Translations under genes and position numbers: made by a program
DNA from: Fibrobacter sp. UWR3
Lineage (GTDB): Bacteria; Fibrobacterota; Fibrobacteria; Fibrobacterales; Fibrobacteraceae
Reading direction: 5' to 3'
Assembly (NCBI RefSeq): GCF_900143055.1
Contig: NZ_FRCW01000014.1
Span: 1 to 64,000 of the forward strand
Length of the DNA stretch: 64,000 nt
Shown here: positions 34,109 to 42,539 of the stretch, one piece after another
Layout of the letters: each line of letters starts with the position of its first letter
Position numbering within the stretch: position 1 is the first letter of the stretch
The notes under the pieces: model-generated
The model's database searches: none
What the model saw: the letters and a program-made list of their open reading frames with translations, nothing else
Told to the model about the DNA's origin: nothing

Positions 34109-34699
34109 ATGAACACACTCGAAGCAATTCGCACGCGTCGCAGTACCCGCAAGTTCAAGGCACAGCCTGTGGAACTCGAGAAGTTGAAGCAGATTGTCGA
34201 GGCGGGTCAGTTTGGCCCTACCGGCGGCAACGCTCAGACGAATCACTTCTTCGTGATTTCGGATGCTTCGGTGATTGCGAAACTCAAGGAACTTGTGCAG
34301 TCCGCGTTCGCGAAGATGGAACTCCGCGAAGACCTGTACAAGAGCCTCAAGAATTCCATCACGCTCGCCCGTAAAGGCAACTACTCGTTCTGCTATACGG
34401 CGCCCGTGCTGATTGTGGTCGCAAACAGGAAGGAATACGGCAACAACATGGCCGACGTGGCATGCGCGGTGGAGAACATGATGCTTGCGGCGAACGAACT
34501 CGACCTCGGCAGTTGCTACATCAACCAGCTCAAGTGGCTGAACGAAGACCCGACGCTCCTCGAATACCTGCGCGGACTTGGCTTGCGTGAAGATGAACGC
34601 GTGTACGCCTCCGTTGCCATCGGCTATGCCGATACGGAGAGTGGCCTCCCGAACCGGAACGTCTCCGAACGCACCGGCAACGAAGTCGTGTTCGTGTAA
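34109..34699 (+). CDS. Nitroreductase family protein
   Basis: A 196-aa flavoprotein-type nitroreductase. The opening IRTRRSTRKFKAQPVE is the FMN-phosphate-binding motif, FGPTGGNAQTNHFFV the second conserved stretch, and VACAVENMMLAANELDLGSCYI the central helix with the conserved Asn/Glu. Members reduce nitroaromatics, quinones or flavins using NAD(P)H; the substrate is unknown. The ribosome site AAGGAAA lies 5-11 nt upstream, inside the end of the dispersed repeat. Confidence 0.88.
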   Translation: MNTLEAIRTRRSTRKFKAQPVELEKLKQIVEAGQFGPTGGNAQTNHFFVISDASVIAKLKELVQSAFAKMELREDLYKSLKNSITLARKGNYSFCYTAPVLIVVANRKEYGNNMADVACAVENMMLAANELDLGSCYINQLKWLNEDPTLLEYLRGLGLREDERVYASVAIGYADTESGLPNRNVSERTGNEVVFV

Positions 34700-34710
34700 T
34701 TTTTGCTGGG

Positions 34711-35358
34711 TTATTTCCCGAGCATCTCTTTAATTTTCTTCTTGACTTCTGTCAAGTCGCTGCTCGTGAGTACCGGGATAAGCGAGTTTATTTCTTCGAT
34801 GGGTTTGTCCCACCAGCGCCATTCGAGCATCAGGTTTGTGAGTTCTTCGTCGAAACGCTTGCGTATAAATTGCGCCGGGTTTCCTGCGACAATCGTGTAG
34901 GGCTCCACATTGCTGCCAACGACGCTGCTTGCGCCGATAATCGCACCGTCGCCGATATGTACTCCGGGGAGTATCGTTACGTTCTGGCCAATCCACACGT
35001 CGTTCCCGATAATCGTGTCGCCTTTTAGCGGCATGTCCGCAGGTGCGGGTGCCTTCATGTCCCAGCCTGTGAGCGTGTAGAACGGGAAAGTCGAGACCGC
35101 GTTCATCTGGTGGTTTGCCCCGTTCATCACGAACTCCACTCCCGCAGCAATCTGGCAGAACTTGCCGATAATCAGCTTGTCGTTGTTCCACGGGTATAGG
35201 TGAGTCACGTGGCTTTCGAACTCGCTGTCGGCAATGTAGGTGAAGTCGCCCACGACTATGTTCGGGTTCTTGAGCGTTGGCTTCACGTAGATTTCCTTGT
35301 CGTAGCCCGCAATCGGGTGTACTGCCGTCGGGTCGGGAATGTTATTTGGTGTTGTCAT
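34711..35358 (-). CDS. Vat-family hexapeptide acyltransferase
   Basis: A 215-aa left-handed beta-helix acyltransferase of the xenobiotic/streptogramin group. Marks are LIIGKFCQIAAGVEFVMNGANHQM (split in two motifs; the His is catalytic), IGNDVWIGQNVTILPGVHIGDG and GAIIGASSVVGSNVEPYTIVAGNPA. The family transfers acetyl from acetyl-CoA to streptogramin-like or carbohydrate acceptors; native substrates are mostly unknown. The start at 35358 is preferred over 35445 because MTTPNNIPDPTAV begins the fold. The upstream region has TATTTT 6 nt before the ATG and a palindrome at 35383. Confidence 0.88.
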   Translation of the reverse strand: MTTPNNIPDPTAVHPIAGYDKEIYVKPTLKNPNIVVGDFTYIADSEFESHVTHLYPWNNDKLIIGKFCQIAAGVEFVMNGANHQMNAVSTFPFYTLTGWDMKAPAPADMPLKGDTIIGNDVWIGQNVTILPGVHIGDGAIIGASSVVGSNVEPYTIVAGNPAQFIRKRFDEELTNLMLEWRWWDKPIEEINSLIPVLTSSDLTEVKKKIKEMLGK

Positions 35359-35364
35359 GATTCC

Positions 35365-35370
35365 AAAATA
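35365..35370 (-). promoter_or_regulatory. -10-like box for leaderless acyltransferase mRNA
   Basis: On the minus strand TATTTT ends 6 nt before the ATG at 35358 and no ribosome site lies between. Confidence 0.4.
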
Positions 35371-35382
35371 CATTATTTGTGT

Positions 35383-35400
35383 ACAAGATTGACATCTTGT
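35383..35400. promoter_or_regulatory. Perfect ACAAGAT-4-ATCTTGT palindrome, operator candidate
   Basis: ACAAGAT and ATCTTGT are exact inverted copies separated by TGAC. The site lies 25 nt upstream of the acyltransferase start on the minus strand and abuts a TTGACA on that strand (35398-35403). A repressor bound here could block the acyltransferase promoter. It is about 100 nt from the divergent cellulase gene. Confidence 0.5.
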
Positions 35401-35500
35401 CAACGGAAAAAATGCCGGATGGTCGCCCGCGGACCATAAATCCATATATATTTCAGGTGTTGTTTGAAGTGAAGGCGTCTTTACGCCTTAAAGGGATGTT

Positions 35501-36958
35501 ATGCTTAAAAGCAGACTCAGGACTGCGGCGCTGGCCGTTTCCTTCTCCGTGGCATCGCTTGCTGTGCTCGCGAATGCCGAAACGCTCCCGACTGCGGGCG
35601 AAATGTTCAACAAGATGGGCTTCGGGATAAACATCGGCAACACGATGGAAGTTCCGGGCAACCCCACGGGCTGGGGCAACAAGTTCCCGACAGAAGCCTA
35701 CATCGATTCGGTGAAGGCGACGGGGTTCAGCACCATACGCATTCCCTGCGCCTGGGACAGCCACGCTAAGGACGGCGTGATAAACGAAAGCTGGATGGAT
35801 TCGGTGCAGACGGTGGTGGACATGTGCATGCGCGCTGGCCTCGTGACGGTCCTGAACATCCACTGGGATGGCGGCTGGCTCGAAGAGAATCTGAAGGACG
35901 AAAAGAAGGACGAGGTGAACGCGAAGCAGAAATCCTACTGGACGCAGATTGCGACGCGTTTCAAGGACTATAACGAGAACCTGCTCTTTGCGAGCGCGAA
36001 CGAGCCCGCGACTACCGACGACAATTACAGGCACGAGACGGAAATCCTGATGGTGTACCACCAGACGTTCGTGGATGCCGTGCGCGCAACGGGCAGCAAC
36101 AATGCGAGCCGTACTCTTGTAATCCAGGGGCCTTCCACAAGTATCGACCGCACGACCGAGGTGATGCCGGTTTCGAAACTCCCGAAGGACGTGATTGAAA
36201 ACCGCCTGATGGTCGAGGTGCATTTTTATGACCCGTACACCTACACGCTCATGAACGACATTGCCGACTGGGGCGCGCAAGTTTATCCGCAATACTACTG
36301 GGGCGACGACCTTGCGGCCGGTGCAGACATCGTGCACAACTGCGGTTACAACGCCTGGGCGGGCGCGATGGGCGACAAGTGCACCAGCGCGCAGATTCAG
36401 GAACAGTTCGGCAAGATGAAGACGAACTTTGTAGACAAGGGCGTGCCCGTGATTATCGGCGAGTTCGGCGCGAACGACCGCGTGGGCGTGCTGACGGGCG
36501 ACAACTACGCGAAGCACCGCAAGGGCCGCCTTGCCTATTACGACGCCGTGATGAAACTCGCGAAACAGAACAAGGTGGTGCCCATCGCCTGGGATACGGG
36601 CCACGAGGGCGAAAACAACATGACGATTATCCGCAGGCAGTCCGCGCCGGATGGCTCCGTGTTCGACATGGACGTGCTGAAGATTATGCGCAGTGCCTAC
36701 GGGCTCGGCGACTACGTGAACGGCGGCGAAACGACGGGAATTGTGAACGGCGCGCAGTTGGGTGAGGGCTTGGCGCGTGCGACCTCCGGGATTGTCCGCG
36801 TGGGCAACCGCCTGGAATCTGCGGGCGAAATCAGGCTGTTCAACCTGAACGGAACGCTTGTCCGCACCGCGATAAACGGCATGTCGCTCGAAAACATTCC
36901 GCACGGTATATATATTGCCAAGGGCGCTGGCGCCTTGGTGAGGGTTGATATCCGGTAA
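35501..36958 (+). CDS. GH5 endoglucanase (cellulase) with C-terminal sorting-type tail
   Basis: A 485-aa exported enzyme. The signal peptide ends near residue 26 (SLAVLANA). The TIM-barrel catalytic domain runs about 28-390: [11 protein letters not shown] and [11 protein letters not shown] open it. The acid/base is Glu168 in SANEPA and the nucleophile Glu321 in IIGEFGAN, with VPIAWDTG after it. Family 5 enzymes hydrolyse beta-1,4-glucans with retention. The last 55 residues ([15 protein letters not shown], then [12 protein letters not shown]) resemble a type IX-like secretion tail or a small beta domain. AAGGGATG serves as ribosome site. It is divergent from the acyltransferase. Confidence 0.93.
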   Translation: MLKSRLRTAALAVSFSVASLAVLANAETLPTAGEMFNKMGFGINIGNTMEVPGNPTGWGNKFPTEAYIDSVKATGFSTIRIPCAWDSHAKDGVINESWMDSVQTVVDMCMRAGLVTVLNIHWDGGWLEENLKDEKKDEVNAKQKSYWTQIATRFKDYNENLLFASANEPATTDDNYRHETEILMVYHQTFVDAVRATGSNNASRTLVIQGPSTSIDRTTEVMPVSKLPKDVIENRLMVEVHFYDPYTYTLMNDIADWGAQVYPQYYWGDDLAAGADIVHNCGYNAWAGAMGDKCTSAQIQEQFGKMKTNFVDKGVPVIIGEFGANDRVGVLTGDNYAKHRKGRLAYYDAVMKLAKQNKVVPIAWDTGHEGENNMTIIRRQSAPDGSVFDMDVLKIMRSAYGLGDYVNGGETTGIVNGAQLGEGLARATSGIVRVGNRLESAGEIRLFNLNGTLVRTAINGMSLENIPHGIYIAKGAGALVRVDIR

Positions 36959-36964
36959 TTTTTC

Positions 36965-36970
36965 TATCTT
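36965..36970 (+). promoter_or_regulatory. -10-like box for leaderless folE mRNA
   Basis: TATCTT ends 7 nt before the ATG at 36978; TTGATA (36945-36950) is a possible -35 although the 14-nt spacer is short. No ribosome site is present. Confidence 0.4.
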
Positions 36971-36977
36971 TTCCCGC

Positions 36978-37544
36978 ATGAACTTGAAGATGATGGAAGA
37001 CGGCTTCCGGATGATTCTCGCCGGCATGGGCGAGAATCCGAACCGCGAAGGCTTGCTCGATACGCCGAAGCGTGTCGCGAAGATGTATGCCGAGCTCATG
37101 ACCGGCCTTTCGGGCGAGATGCGTGCCGAAGACATTCTCAAGACGCGTTTCCACGAGAAGTACGACGAGATGATTATCGTGCCGGACATCGAGTTCGCGA
37201 GCATGTGCGAACATCATTTTCTGCCTTTTACGGGCAAGGCCCACGTGGCCTACATTCCGGGCGACTGCGTGGTGGGACTTTCCAAGATTCCGCGCGTCGT
37301 TGAATTCTATGCCCGCTTCCCGCAAATCCAGGAACGCATGACCCGCCAGATTGCAGAACTCATCCAGAAGGAACTGAACCCGAAGGGAGTCGCGGTGGTG
37401 CTCGAGGCATCGCACATGTGCATGACGATGCGCGGGGTAAAGAAGCCGGGTGCCACGATGGTCACGACCCAGCTTCTGGGCAGGTTCAAGACCGACGAGA
37501 AGACCCGTGCCGAGTTCATGTCGCGCATCTACGCCCCCCGGTAA
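36978..37544 (+). CDS. folE: GTP cyclohydrolase I
   Basis: A 188-aa enzyme. The zinc ligands are visible as Cys77 and His80 in CEHHFLPF and Cys148 in [18 protein letters not shown] is the pterin-pocket helix. It converts GTP to dihydroneopterin triphosphate, the first step of folate synthesis. The start at 36978 is chosen over 36945 because the latter overlaps the cellulase stop and the first 11 codons would precede the conserved [17 protein letters not shown]. It is 19 nt behind the cellulase stop but seems to have its own -10 box. Terminator follows. Confidence 0.95.
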   Translation: MNLKMMEDGFRMILAGMGENPNREGLLDTPKRVAKMYAELMTGLSGEMRAEDILKTRFHEKYDEMIIVPDIEFASMCEHHFLPFTGKAHVAYIPGDCVVGLSKIPRVVEFYARFPQIQERMTRQIAELIQKELNPKGVAVVLEASHMCMTMRGVKKPGATMVTTQLLGRFKTDEKTRAEFMSRIYAPR

Positions 37545-37573
37545 ACAGCTCCTTTTGGATTTATTGTCCATAG

Positions 37574-37607
37574 AAACTCGCGAAAACCGCGAGTTTTTCC
37601 TTTTTTT
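37574..37607 (+). terminator. Terminator of folE
   Basis: AAACTCGCG and CGCGAGTTT form a 9-bp stem with an AAAAC loop, followed by TTCCTTTTTTT. Confidence 0.9.
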
Positions 37608-37655
37608 GCAAGGTATCTTTATATGCGGTTACGGAGTAAATCAAGGAGTAATACA

Positions 37656-38945
37656 ATGAAATCTCGATTCTTCAGGAATCTGGCGAAGGGCCTCGTGGTT
37701 GTAAGTGCCGCCCTTGCCGTTGTCAACTGCGACGAATCTACCGTTGCCGCCGCCCAGCAGCAATACGACCCGAACGATCCGCTTGCCGCGCTCAGTTCCT
37801 CGGGCATGGCCGACCCCGCCCAGGTGGGTGATGTCGACCCGACTCTTGCTTCCAGCAGCTCTACTGATATTATCGGTGGCGGCGAAGTTGATCCTTGGGC
37901 GGACCCCTGCGTGGCCTCTAGCTTGCCTGATGCATGCGGCCCGGGAACGAATCCGCTTCCGACCTCCAGTGCAGATGTGAATCCTGCTTCCAGCGCAGAT
38001 GTGAATCCTGCTTCCAGCGCAGATGTGGCCCCGGTTTCCAGCGCGGTTGTCGAAAATCCCGCTTCCAGTTCCAGCGAAGCTGCCCCGGTCGTTTCTTCTT
38101 CCAGCGAAGATGCGAAGCCCGCCGTTTCGAAAATTTTCCTCGCGAACGACAAGGAAGAAGAAAAGAACTATATGGAAGTCGAGTACAAGACGAATACCGG
38201 CTGGGATGGGGAAGGAATCCTTGCGTACCCCAAGCGCTTGACCGACAATCCGGACCAGAAGCATGCCGTCGTGGTATGGGGCCCCGGTGGTGGTACAAAA
38301 CCGAGTGCTTACGAAGGCATGATTCGCCGTCTTGCCTCCCACGGTTTCGTGGTGGTTGCTCTCAAGGAATCTCCGGGCAATGCGACCCAGGCCATCAAGG
38401 CTCTCGACTGGCTGGATGGGCTGAACAAGGACTCGAATAGCCCGCTGTTTGGCAAGCTCGACATGAATACGGTCGGTTGCTCGGGCCACTCCATGGGCGG
38501 TCTTGAATCCGAACAGGCCCTCATCAAGGACAGGCGCGTGCTTACCGCGTTCCTCAACAACAGCGGTGACTGGGGCGGAGCCGGTGCCATGAAGGTGGCA
38601 ACCGACCGGACTATCGCAATCCTCTACGGTGAAGGCGGCATGGAACGCGGCAACGCCGAGAACGATTACAACAACGCGAATGTCAAGGCGCCTGCATGCC
38701 TTATCCAGATGACGGGAGGCAAGGGTACCGAATGCTACGAAGTTTCCCCTGGCCGCAGGGAATGCGGTTACGGTCACGGTTCCGGTTCCTGGGACGGCAT
38801 GGCTGCGACGGTTGCCTGGATGCGCTGGCACCTCGGTGGCGAGGAATGGCGCAAGGCGGACTTCGTAGGCACCAGTGGCAAGTATATCGACGGCAACATC
38901 ATTGGTAAGCAGGGCAACTGGAAAACCCAGTGCAAGAACTTCTAA
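37656..38945 (+). CDS. Secreted alpha/beta hydrolase (esterase) with serine-rich linker
   Basis: A 429-aa exported protein with a signal peptide ending near Cys25 (VVNC, a weak lipobox because Asn precedes Cys). A Ser/Ala/Pro-rich linker (about residues 60-155) contains 24-bp tandem repeats. The hydrolase domain (about 165-420) has VVVWGPGGGTKPSA (oxyanion region), the nucleophile Ser279 in GHSMGG and a late YGHGSGSWDG with the likely catalytic His. It resembles dienelactone-hydrolase, cutinase or acetyl-xylan-esterase-like enzymes; an action on acylated plant polymers fits the neighbourhood but is inferred. AAGGAG 7-12 nt upstream selects 37656 rather than the in-frame 37623. Confidence 0.82.
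   Translation: MKSRFFRNLAKGLVVVSAALAVVNCDESTVAAAQQQYDPNDPLAALSSSGMADPAQVGDVDPTLASSSSTDIIGGGEVDPWADPCVASSLPDACGPGTNPLPTSSADVNPASSADVNPASSADVAPVSSAVVENPASSSSEAAPVVSSSSEDAKPAVSKIFLANDKEEEKNYMEVEYKTNTGWDGEGILAYPKRLTDNPDQKHAVVVWGPGGGTKPSAYEGMIRRLASHGFVVVALKESPGNATQAIKALDWLDGLNKDSNSPLFGKLDMNTVGCSGHSMGGLESEQALIKDRRVLTAFLNNSGDWGGAGAMKVATDRTIAILYGEGGMERGNAENDYNNANVKAPACLIQMTGGKGTECYEVSPGRRECGYGHGSGSWDGMAATVAWMRWHLGGEEWRKADFVGTSGKYIDGNIIGKQGNWKTQCKNF
37965..38036 (+). repeat. 24-bp tandem repeat in the esterase linker
   Basis: Two near-perfect units (37965-37988, 37989-38012) encode SSADVNPA and a third diverged unit (38013-38036) encodes SSADVAPV. The repeat lengthens the serine-rich linker and could vary in copy number by slippage. 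Confidence 0.85.
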
Positions 38946-38967
38946 GAATTTCCACACTCACTCCAAG

Positions 38968-38997
38968 CACCTCGCCCCACAGGCGGGGTGTTTTTTT
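38968..38997 (+). terminator. Terminator of the esterase gene
   Basis: CACCTCGCC pairs with GGCGGGGTG (one T-G pair) across a short loop and is followed by seven T. Confidence 0.85.
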
Positions 38998-39025
38998 ATA
39001 ATTATTGGTGAAAAGGAGTTCCTTC

Positions 39026-40249
39026 ATGAACGCAGCAATTCTTACTAACGAGTTTCCGCCGGAAATTTACGGCGGCGCAGGTATCCACGTCAAGTTCCTT
39101 ACGCAGGAACTTTCGAAACTTTGTCACATCGAGGCGCGCTGCTTCGGGAGCCAGGATGTAGACGAGGACAATGTCCGTGCAATCGGGTTTTCGCGCAAGC
39201 TGGGCCTGGACCCGGCCGATGACCGCTTCCAGAAGATTTTCAAGCCGCTCGATATCAACCTGCAGTGGGCCGCTACCCTCAAGGATATCGACGTAATCCA
39301 TTGCCACACCTGGTACAGCCACTTCGGTGGCGTGCTCGCGAGTCGCCTTCTGCAGTGCCCGCTAATCCTCACCACGCACTCGCTGGAACCGCACCGCCCG
39401 TGGAAGGCCGAACAGCTGGGCGATGGCGGTTATGCCATGAGCTGCTGGATCGAGCGCACCGCATACGAGGCTGCCGACGGCGTGATTGCGGTGAGCCAAG
39501 GCATGAAGCGCGACGTGATGAAGCTTTACGGCGTGCCCGAGGACCGCGTGAAGGTTATCTACAACGGCATCGACCCGGAATTCTACGCGCCGACATTCAA
39601 TGCGGGCATCCTCGAGAAGTGGGGCGTAGACCCGAACCGCCCCTACGTGCTGTTCGTGGGCCGCATTACGCGCCAGAAGGGCATTAGCCAGCTTATCCAG
39701 GCCATTCCGCAAATCGACAAGAAGGCGCAGGTGGTGCTCTGTGCGGGTGCTCCCGATACGGTGGAACTCGCCGAGGAATGCAAGTCGCTTATCGAAAAGG
39801 TCCAGGCCTCCCGCGACGGCGTGGTGTGGATTCAGGAAGCCGTCCCGCACGAGGAACTCCGCGTGCTCTACAGCCATGCGACCGTGTTTGCTACGCCCTC
39901 GCTCTACGAGCCGTTCGGGATTATCAACCTCGAGGCGATGAGCTGCGGGACCCCGGTGGTGGGTTCTGCGGTGGGCGGGATTCCCGAGATTATCGTGGAC
40001 GGCGAAACCGGATTCCTGGTGCCGCTCAAGCACGTGTCCGAGACGGATTTCGAGCCTGCCGACCCCAAGGCCTTCCAGACCGACTTTGCAAACAAGTTAA
40101 ACAAGGTTCTCGCAGACCCGGAACTTGCGAAGAAGATGGGCGAGGTGAGCCGCAAGCGTGCCGTAGATGTGTTCAGCTGGAAGTCTATCGCCAAGCAGAC
40201 GTACGACTTTTACCAGGAATGCATCGAGCGCTACAAGAAAAGTAAGTAA
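39026..40249 (+). CDS. glgA: Glycogen synthase, actinobacterial GlgA type (GT4)
   Basis: A 407-aa GT-B fold glycosyltransferase. The N-terminal opening MNAAILTNEFPPEIYGGAGI and GGYAMSCWIERTAYEAADGV match the short GT4-type glycogen synthases of actinobacteria rather than the GT5 enzyme. The nucleotide-sugar site includes VLFVGRITRQKG and the E-x7-E motif PSLYEPFGIINLEAM. It probably transfers glucose from a nucleotide sugar to a growing alpha-glucan, fitting Fibrobacter's large glycogen store. AAAAGGAG lies 7-14 nt upstream of the chosen start; 39005 is an earlier in-frame ATG without such support. Confidence 0.83.
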   Translation: MNAAILTNEFPPEIYGGAGIHVKFLTQELSKLCHIEARCFGSQDVDEDNVRAIGFSRKLGLDPADDRFQKIFKPLDINLQWAATLKDIDVIHCHTWYSHFGGVLASRLLQCPLILTTHSLEPHRPWKAEQLGDGGYAMSCWIERTAYEAADGVIAVSQGMKRDVMKLYGVPEDRVKVIYNGIDPEFYAPTFNAGILEKWGVDPNRPYVLFVGRITRQKGISQLIQAIPQIDKKAQVVLCAGAPDTVELAEECKSLIEKVQASRDGVVWIQEAVPHEELRVLYSHATVFATPSLYEPFGIINLEAMSCGTPVVGSAVGGIPEIIVDGETGFLVPLKHVSETDFEPADPKAFQTDFANKLNKVLADPELAKKMGEVSRKRAVDVFSWKSIAKQTYDFYQECIERYKKSK

Positions 40250-40280
40250 TATTTTATCCGGCTAAAAAAGGAGTTTCGCA

Positions 40281-40766
40281 ATGCCGGAACAAGTCTTGAC
40301 GCATGAATCGCTGGTGGAGTTTTTCGGGGAAGAAGAATTCAAGAAGTTGTGTAATCACGAGGCGGGCCATGCGCTTGTCGCGTTTTTATTCAAGCGCCCG
40401 CTGGATTACGTGAAGATGAACAATTCCAAGGAGCAGCCGGGCACCACTCACATCGCGGGTACGGAACTCGAGGGCGATGCGCATATCGCGATGGCGGGCC
40501 ATATCGCGGAATTCCTGATGCGCAAGGATTTCAAGTGCGACCTCGATACCGTCATGAAGGAACTGCCCATGGAACTCTACAAGAGCGATCCGGATTACCA
40601 GAAGTTCCAGGCGGCGTGCTACTATTTTCAGCTGGCCGAGACGAGCGTGGTCGAGCAGGATTACAACATCCTGATGGCCTGCCAGAAGCCACTCTGCAAG
40701 ATTGCGCAGGCCCTGAACGAGCGGACTTACCTGAGCCGCGCCGAAATTGAGGCCATTCTCAAGTAA
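40281..40766 (+). CDS. Lone HEAGH metalloprotease-like protein (peptidase M41-like)
   Basis: A 161-aa protein with a zinc-protease motif HEAGHALVA starting at His26, the same motif as in FtsH (M41) peptidases. A downstream segment AHIAMAGHIAEFLM resembles the helix of FtsH that carries the conserved Gly-x-x-Ala-Glu. There is no AAA ATPase domain and no membrane segment. If active, it would be an ATP-independent small metalloprotease. A GGAG ribosome site precedes it. It is likely cotranscribed with glgA (31 nt apart). No characterised homologue is recognised. Confidence 0.7.
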   Translation: MPEQVLTHESLVEFFGEEEFKKLCNHEAGHALVAFLFKRPLDYVKMNNSKEQPGTTHIAGTELEGDAHIAMAGHIAEFLMRKDFKCDLDTVMKELPMELYKSDPDYQKFQAACYYFQLAETSVVEQDYNILMACQKPLCKIAQALNERTYLSRAEIEAILK

Positions 40767-40827
40767 TTTTACCGTTTCTTTTGCGGTGCTGTACCGGGTT
40801 GCCGAAAATTAGTGTATATTCGTGAGT

Positions 40828-40851
40828 ACGGGCTTTGCCCGTGTTTTTTTT
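40828..40851 (+). terminator. Terminator before the PL9-type lyase gene
   Basis: ACGGGC-TTT-GCCCGT is followed by GTTTTTTTT; it ends transcripts from the glgA side. Confidence 0.85.
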
Positions 40852-40880
40852 GTGGATTAGGACAATTCGCGGAGTCGGAC

Positions 40881-42515
40881 ATGCGCCTGAAAAAATGGAA
40901 CAGTAGAGTATTTGCATTCTCGCTCGCCCTCGCGGCGCTGCAATCCTTCGGCGCCGTTTACTACGTGGCACCCGATGGCAACGATGCCGGCGCGGGCACA
41001 AAGGACAAGCCCTTCGCAACGCTCAACAAGGCAAATACCGTGGTGCATGCGGGCGATACCGTGTGGATTCGAGGCGGCATCTACGACCTGCGCGATACGG
41101 TCTTTTTCGCGCGGTACAAGATGACTGCGGCAATTCTCCTGACGGCAAGCGGCGAGAGCGACGACAACCGCATCCATTACCTGGCCTATCCGGGCGAGCG
41201 TCCGATTTTTGACGGCGCGAACCTCCCCGTGGCGGCAGGCACGGACCATAGCGACGGCACGCCCGAGGGAGCGATGTATACCTCGCCGATTGTGATTTCG
41301 GCAAAGTACCTGCATCTGAAGGGTTTCGAGGTGCGCAACACGCCCATGAAACACAACTCGAATTCCGGCGTTTTCCTTTACGCGAGCAAGCACATCTTCT
41401 TGGAGCAGATTGATAGCCACCACAACGCAGGCCCCGGATTCTTCGCGAACGACGGCGCGCCAGATGGCGGCGGACACATCTTCTTGAACTGCGACGCCCA
41501 CGACAACTACGACCCCACGGGTTGGCAGGGCGACGGCGAAAATGCCGACGGTTTCGGTGCGCACTACCAGAAACCCGGCGAGGGCGATACGACCAAGTTT
41601 ATCGGGTGCCGTTCCTGGTGGAACAGCGACGACGGCTTCGACTTCATTAACCAGGAATTCCCCGTGGTGCTGGAAAACTGCTACGCGATGGGGAACGGCT
41701 ACAGCGACTACGGACTTGGCAACCCGAAGAACGGCAACGGGCACGGCATCAAGATGGGCGAAAGCACCCTCGGCGGCGGGCGGCATACCATCAAGTTCTG
41801 CGCCGCCTGGAAAAATAAGGCGACGGGCTTTTACGCGAACTACACCGGCGTGGGCAGCAAGTGGCTCAACAATACGTCGTACATGAACAAGGACCGCGAA
41901 TTTGCAATGGCATCGACGCTCTTCGATTCGCAGGGGAACCGTATTGCCGAGGTGGCGCCCCTCACCGGCGACAACGCGCACGTGCTCAAGAACAACATCG
42001 CCTTCCCGAACAAGAATTCGCAAGTCGGGGAGTGCTGGGAGTATATACCGAGCCAGAACATCGACCGTTATGTGGAATGCCCCGCCGGCGAGAACAACAC
42101 CTGGAACCTGAAACTCGACCTGACCGAAGACGATTTTGAGAGTCTCGACGACCCGAGCATGACCGTCACCGGCAAGGACCTCTCGACCATCGCGGGAATC
42201 TTGGGCCCGCGCAACGCCGACGGCAGCCTGCCAGACGTGGGCTTCTTGAAACTCAAGAAGGGGAGCCGCGCCATCGACAAGGGCGAGGATTTGGGATTCC
42301 CGTTTGTGGGCGAAGCGCCCGACCTCGGTGCTTTCGAATACGGAATGAGCTCGAGTAGCACGACATCGCTTTTCAGGAAAGTTGTCCGCAATTCTCGTGA
42401 CCTCAAGTCTCGCTCGGTGAAGGCTTTCGATTTGCAGGGGCGTTTCCTTGGAAAGGTGCCGGTTGAGTATGGCGTAGACTTTGTCCCCAACAAGAATGTA
42501 TATTTAAAATACTAA
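40881..42515 (+). CDS. PL9-type pectate lyase (parallel beta-helix)
   Basis: A 544-aa exported protein with a signal peptide (to about residue 23, LQSFGA). It has a right-handed beta-helix with the PL9 layout: YYVAPDGNDAGAGTKDKPFAT and NTVVHAGDTVWIRGGIYD at the start. Later comes a run of short coils with DDGFDFINQEFPVVLENC, GNGHGIKMGES and FCAAWKNKATGFYAN, where PL9 lyases keep the calcium and Lys catalytic residues. Family 9 cleaves polygalacturonate by beta-elimination. The C-terminal 50 residues form a short tail (VKAFDLQGRFLGKV) similar in style to the GH5 tail. It is followed after 24 nt by a FISUMP lipoprotein. Confidence 0.82.
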   Translation: MRLKKWNSRVFAFSLALAALQSFGAVYYVAPDGNDAGAGTKDKPFATLNKANTVVHAGDTVWIRGGIYDLRDTVFFARYKMTAAILLTASGESDDNRIHYLAYPGERPIFDGANLPVAAGTDHSDGTPEGAMYTSPIVISAKYLHLKGFEVRNTPMKHNSNSGVFLYASKHIFLEQIDSHHNAGPGFFANDGAPDGGGHIFLNCDAHDNYDPTGWQGDGENADGFGAHYQKPGEGDTTKFIGCRSWWNSDDGFDFINQEFPVVLENCYAMGNGYSDYGLGNPKNGNGHGIKMGESTLGGGRHTIKFCAAWKNKATGFYANYTGVGSKWLNNTSYMNKDREFAMASTLFDSQGNRIAEVAPLTGDNAHVLKNNIAFPNKNSQVGECWEYIPSQNIDRYVECPAGENNTWNLKLDLTEDDFESLDDPSMTVTGKDLSTIAGILGPRNADGSLPDVGFLKLKKGSRAIDKGEDLGFPFVGEAPDLGAFEYGMSSSSTTSLFRKVVRNSRDLKSRSVKAFDLQGRFLGKVPVEYGVDFVPNKNVYLKY

Positions 42516-42539
42516 ACGCTTTAACATAGGGAGTTACAG

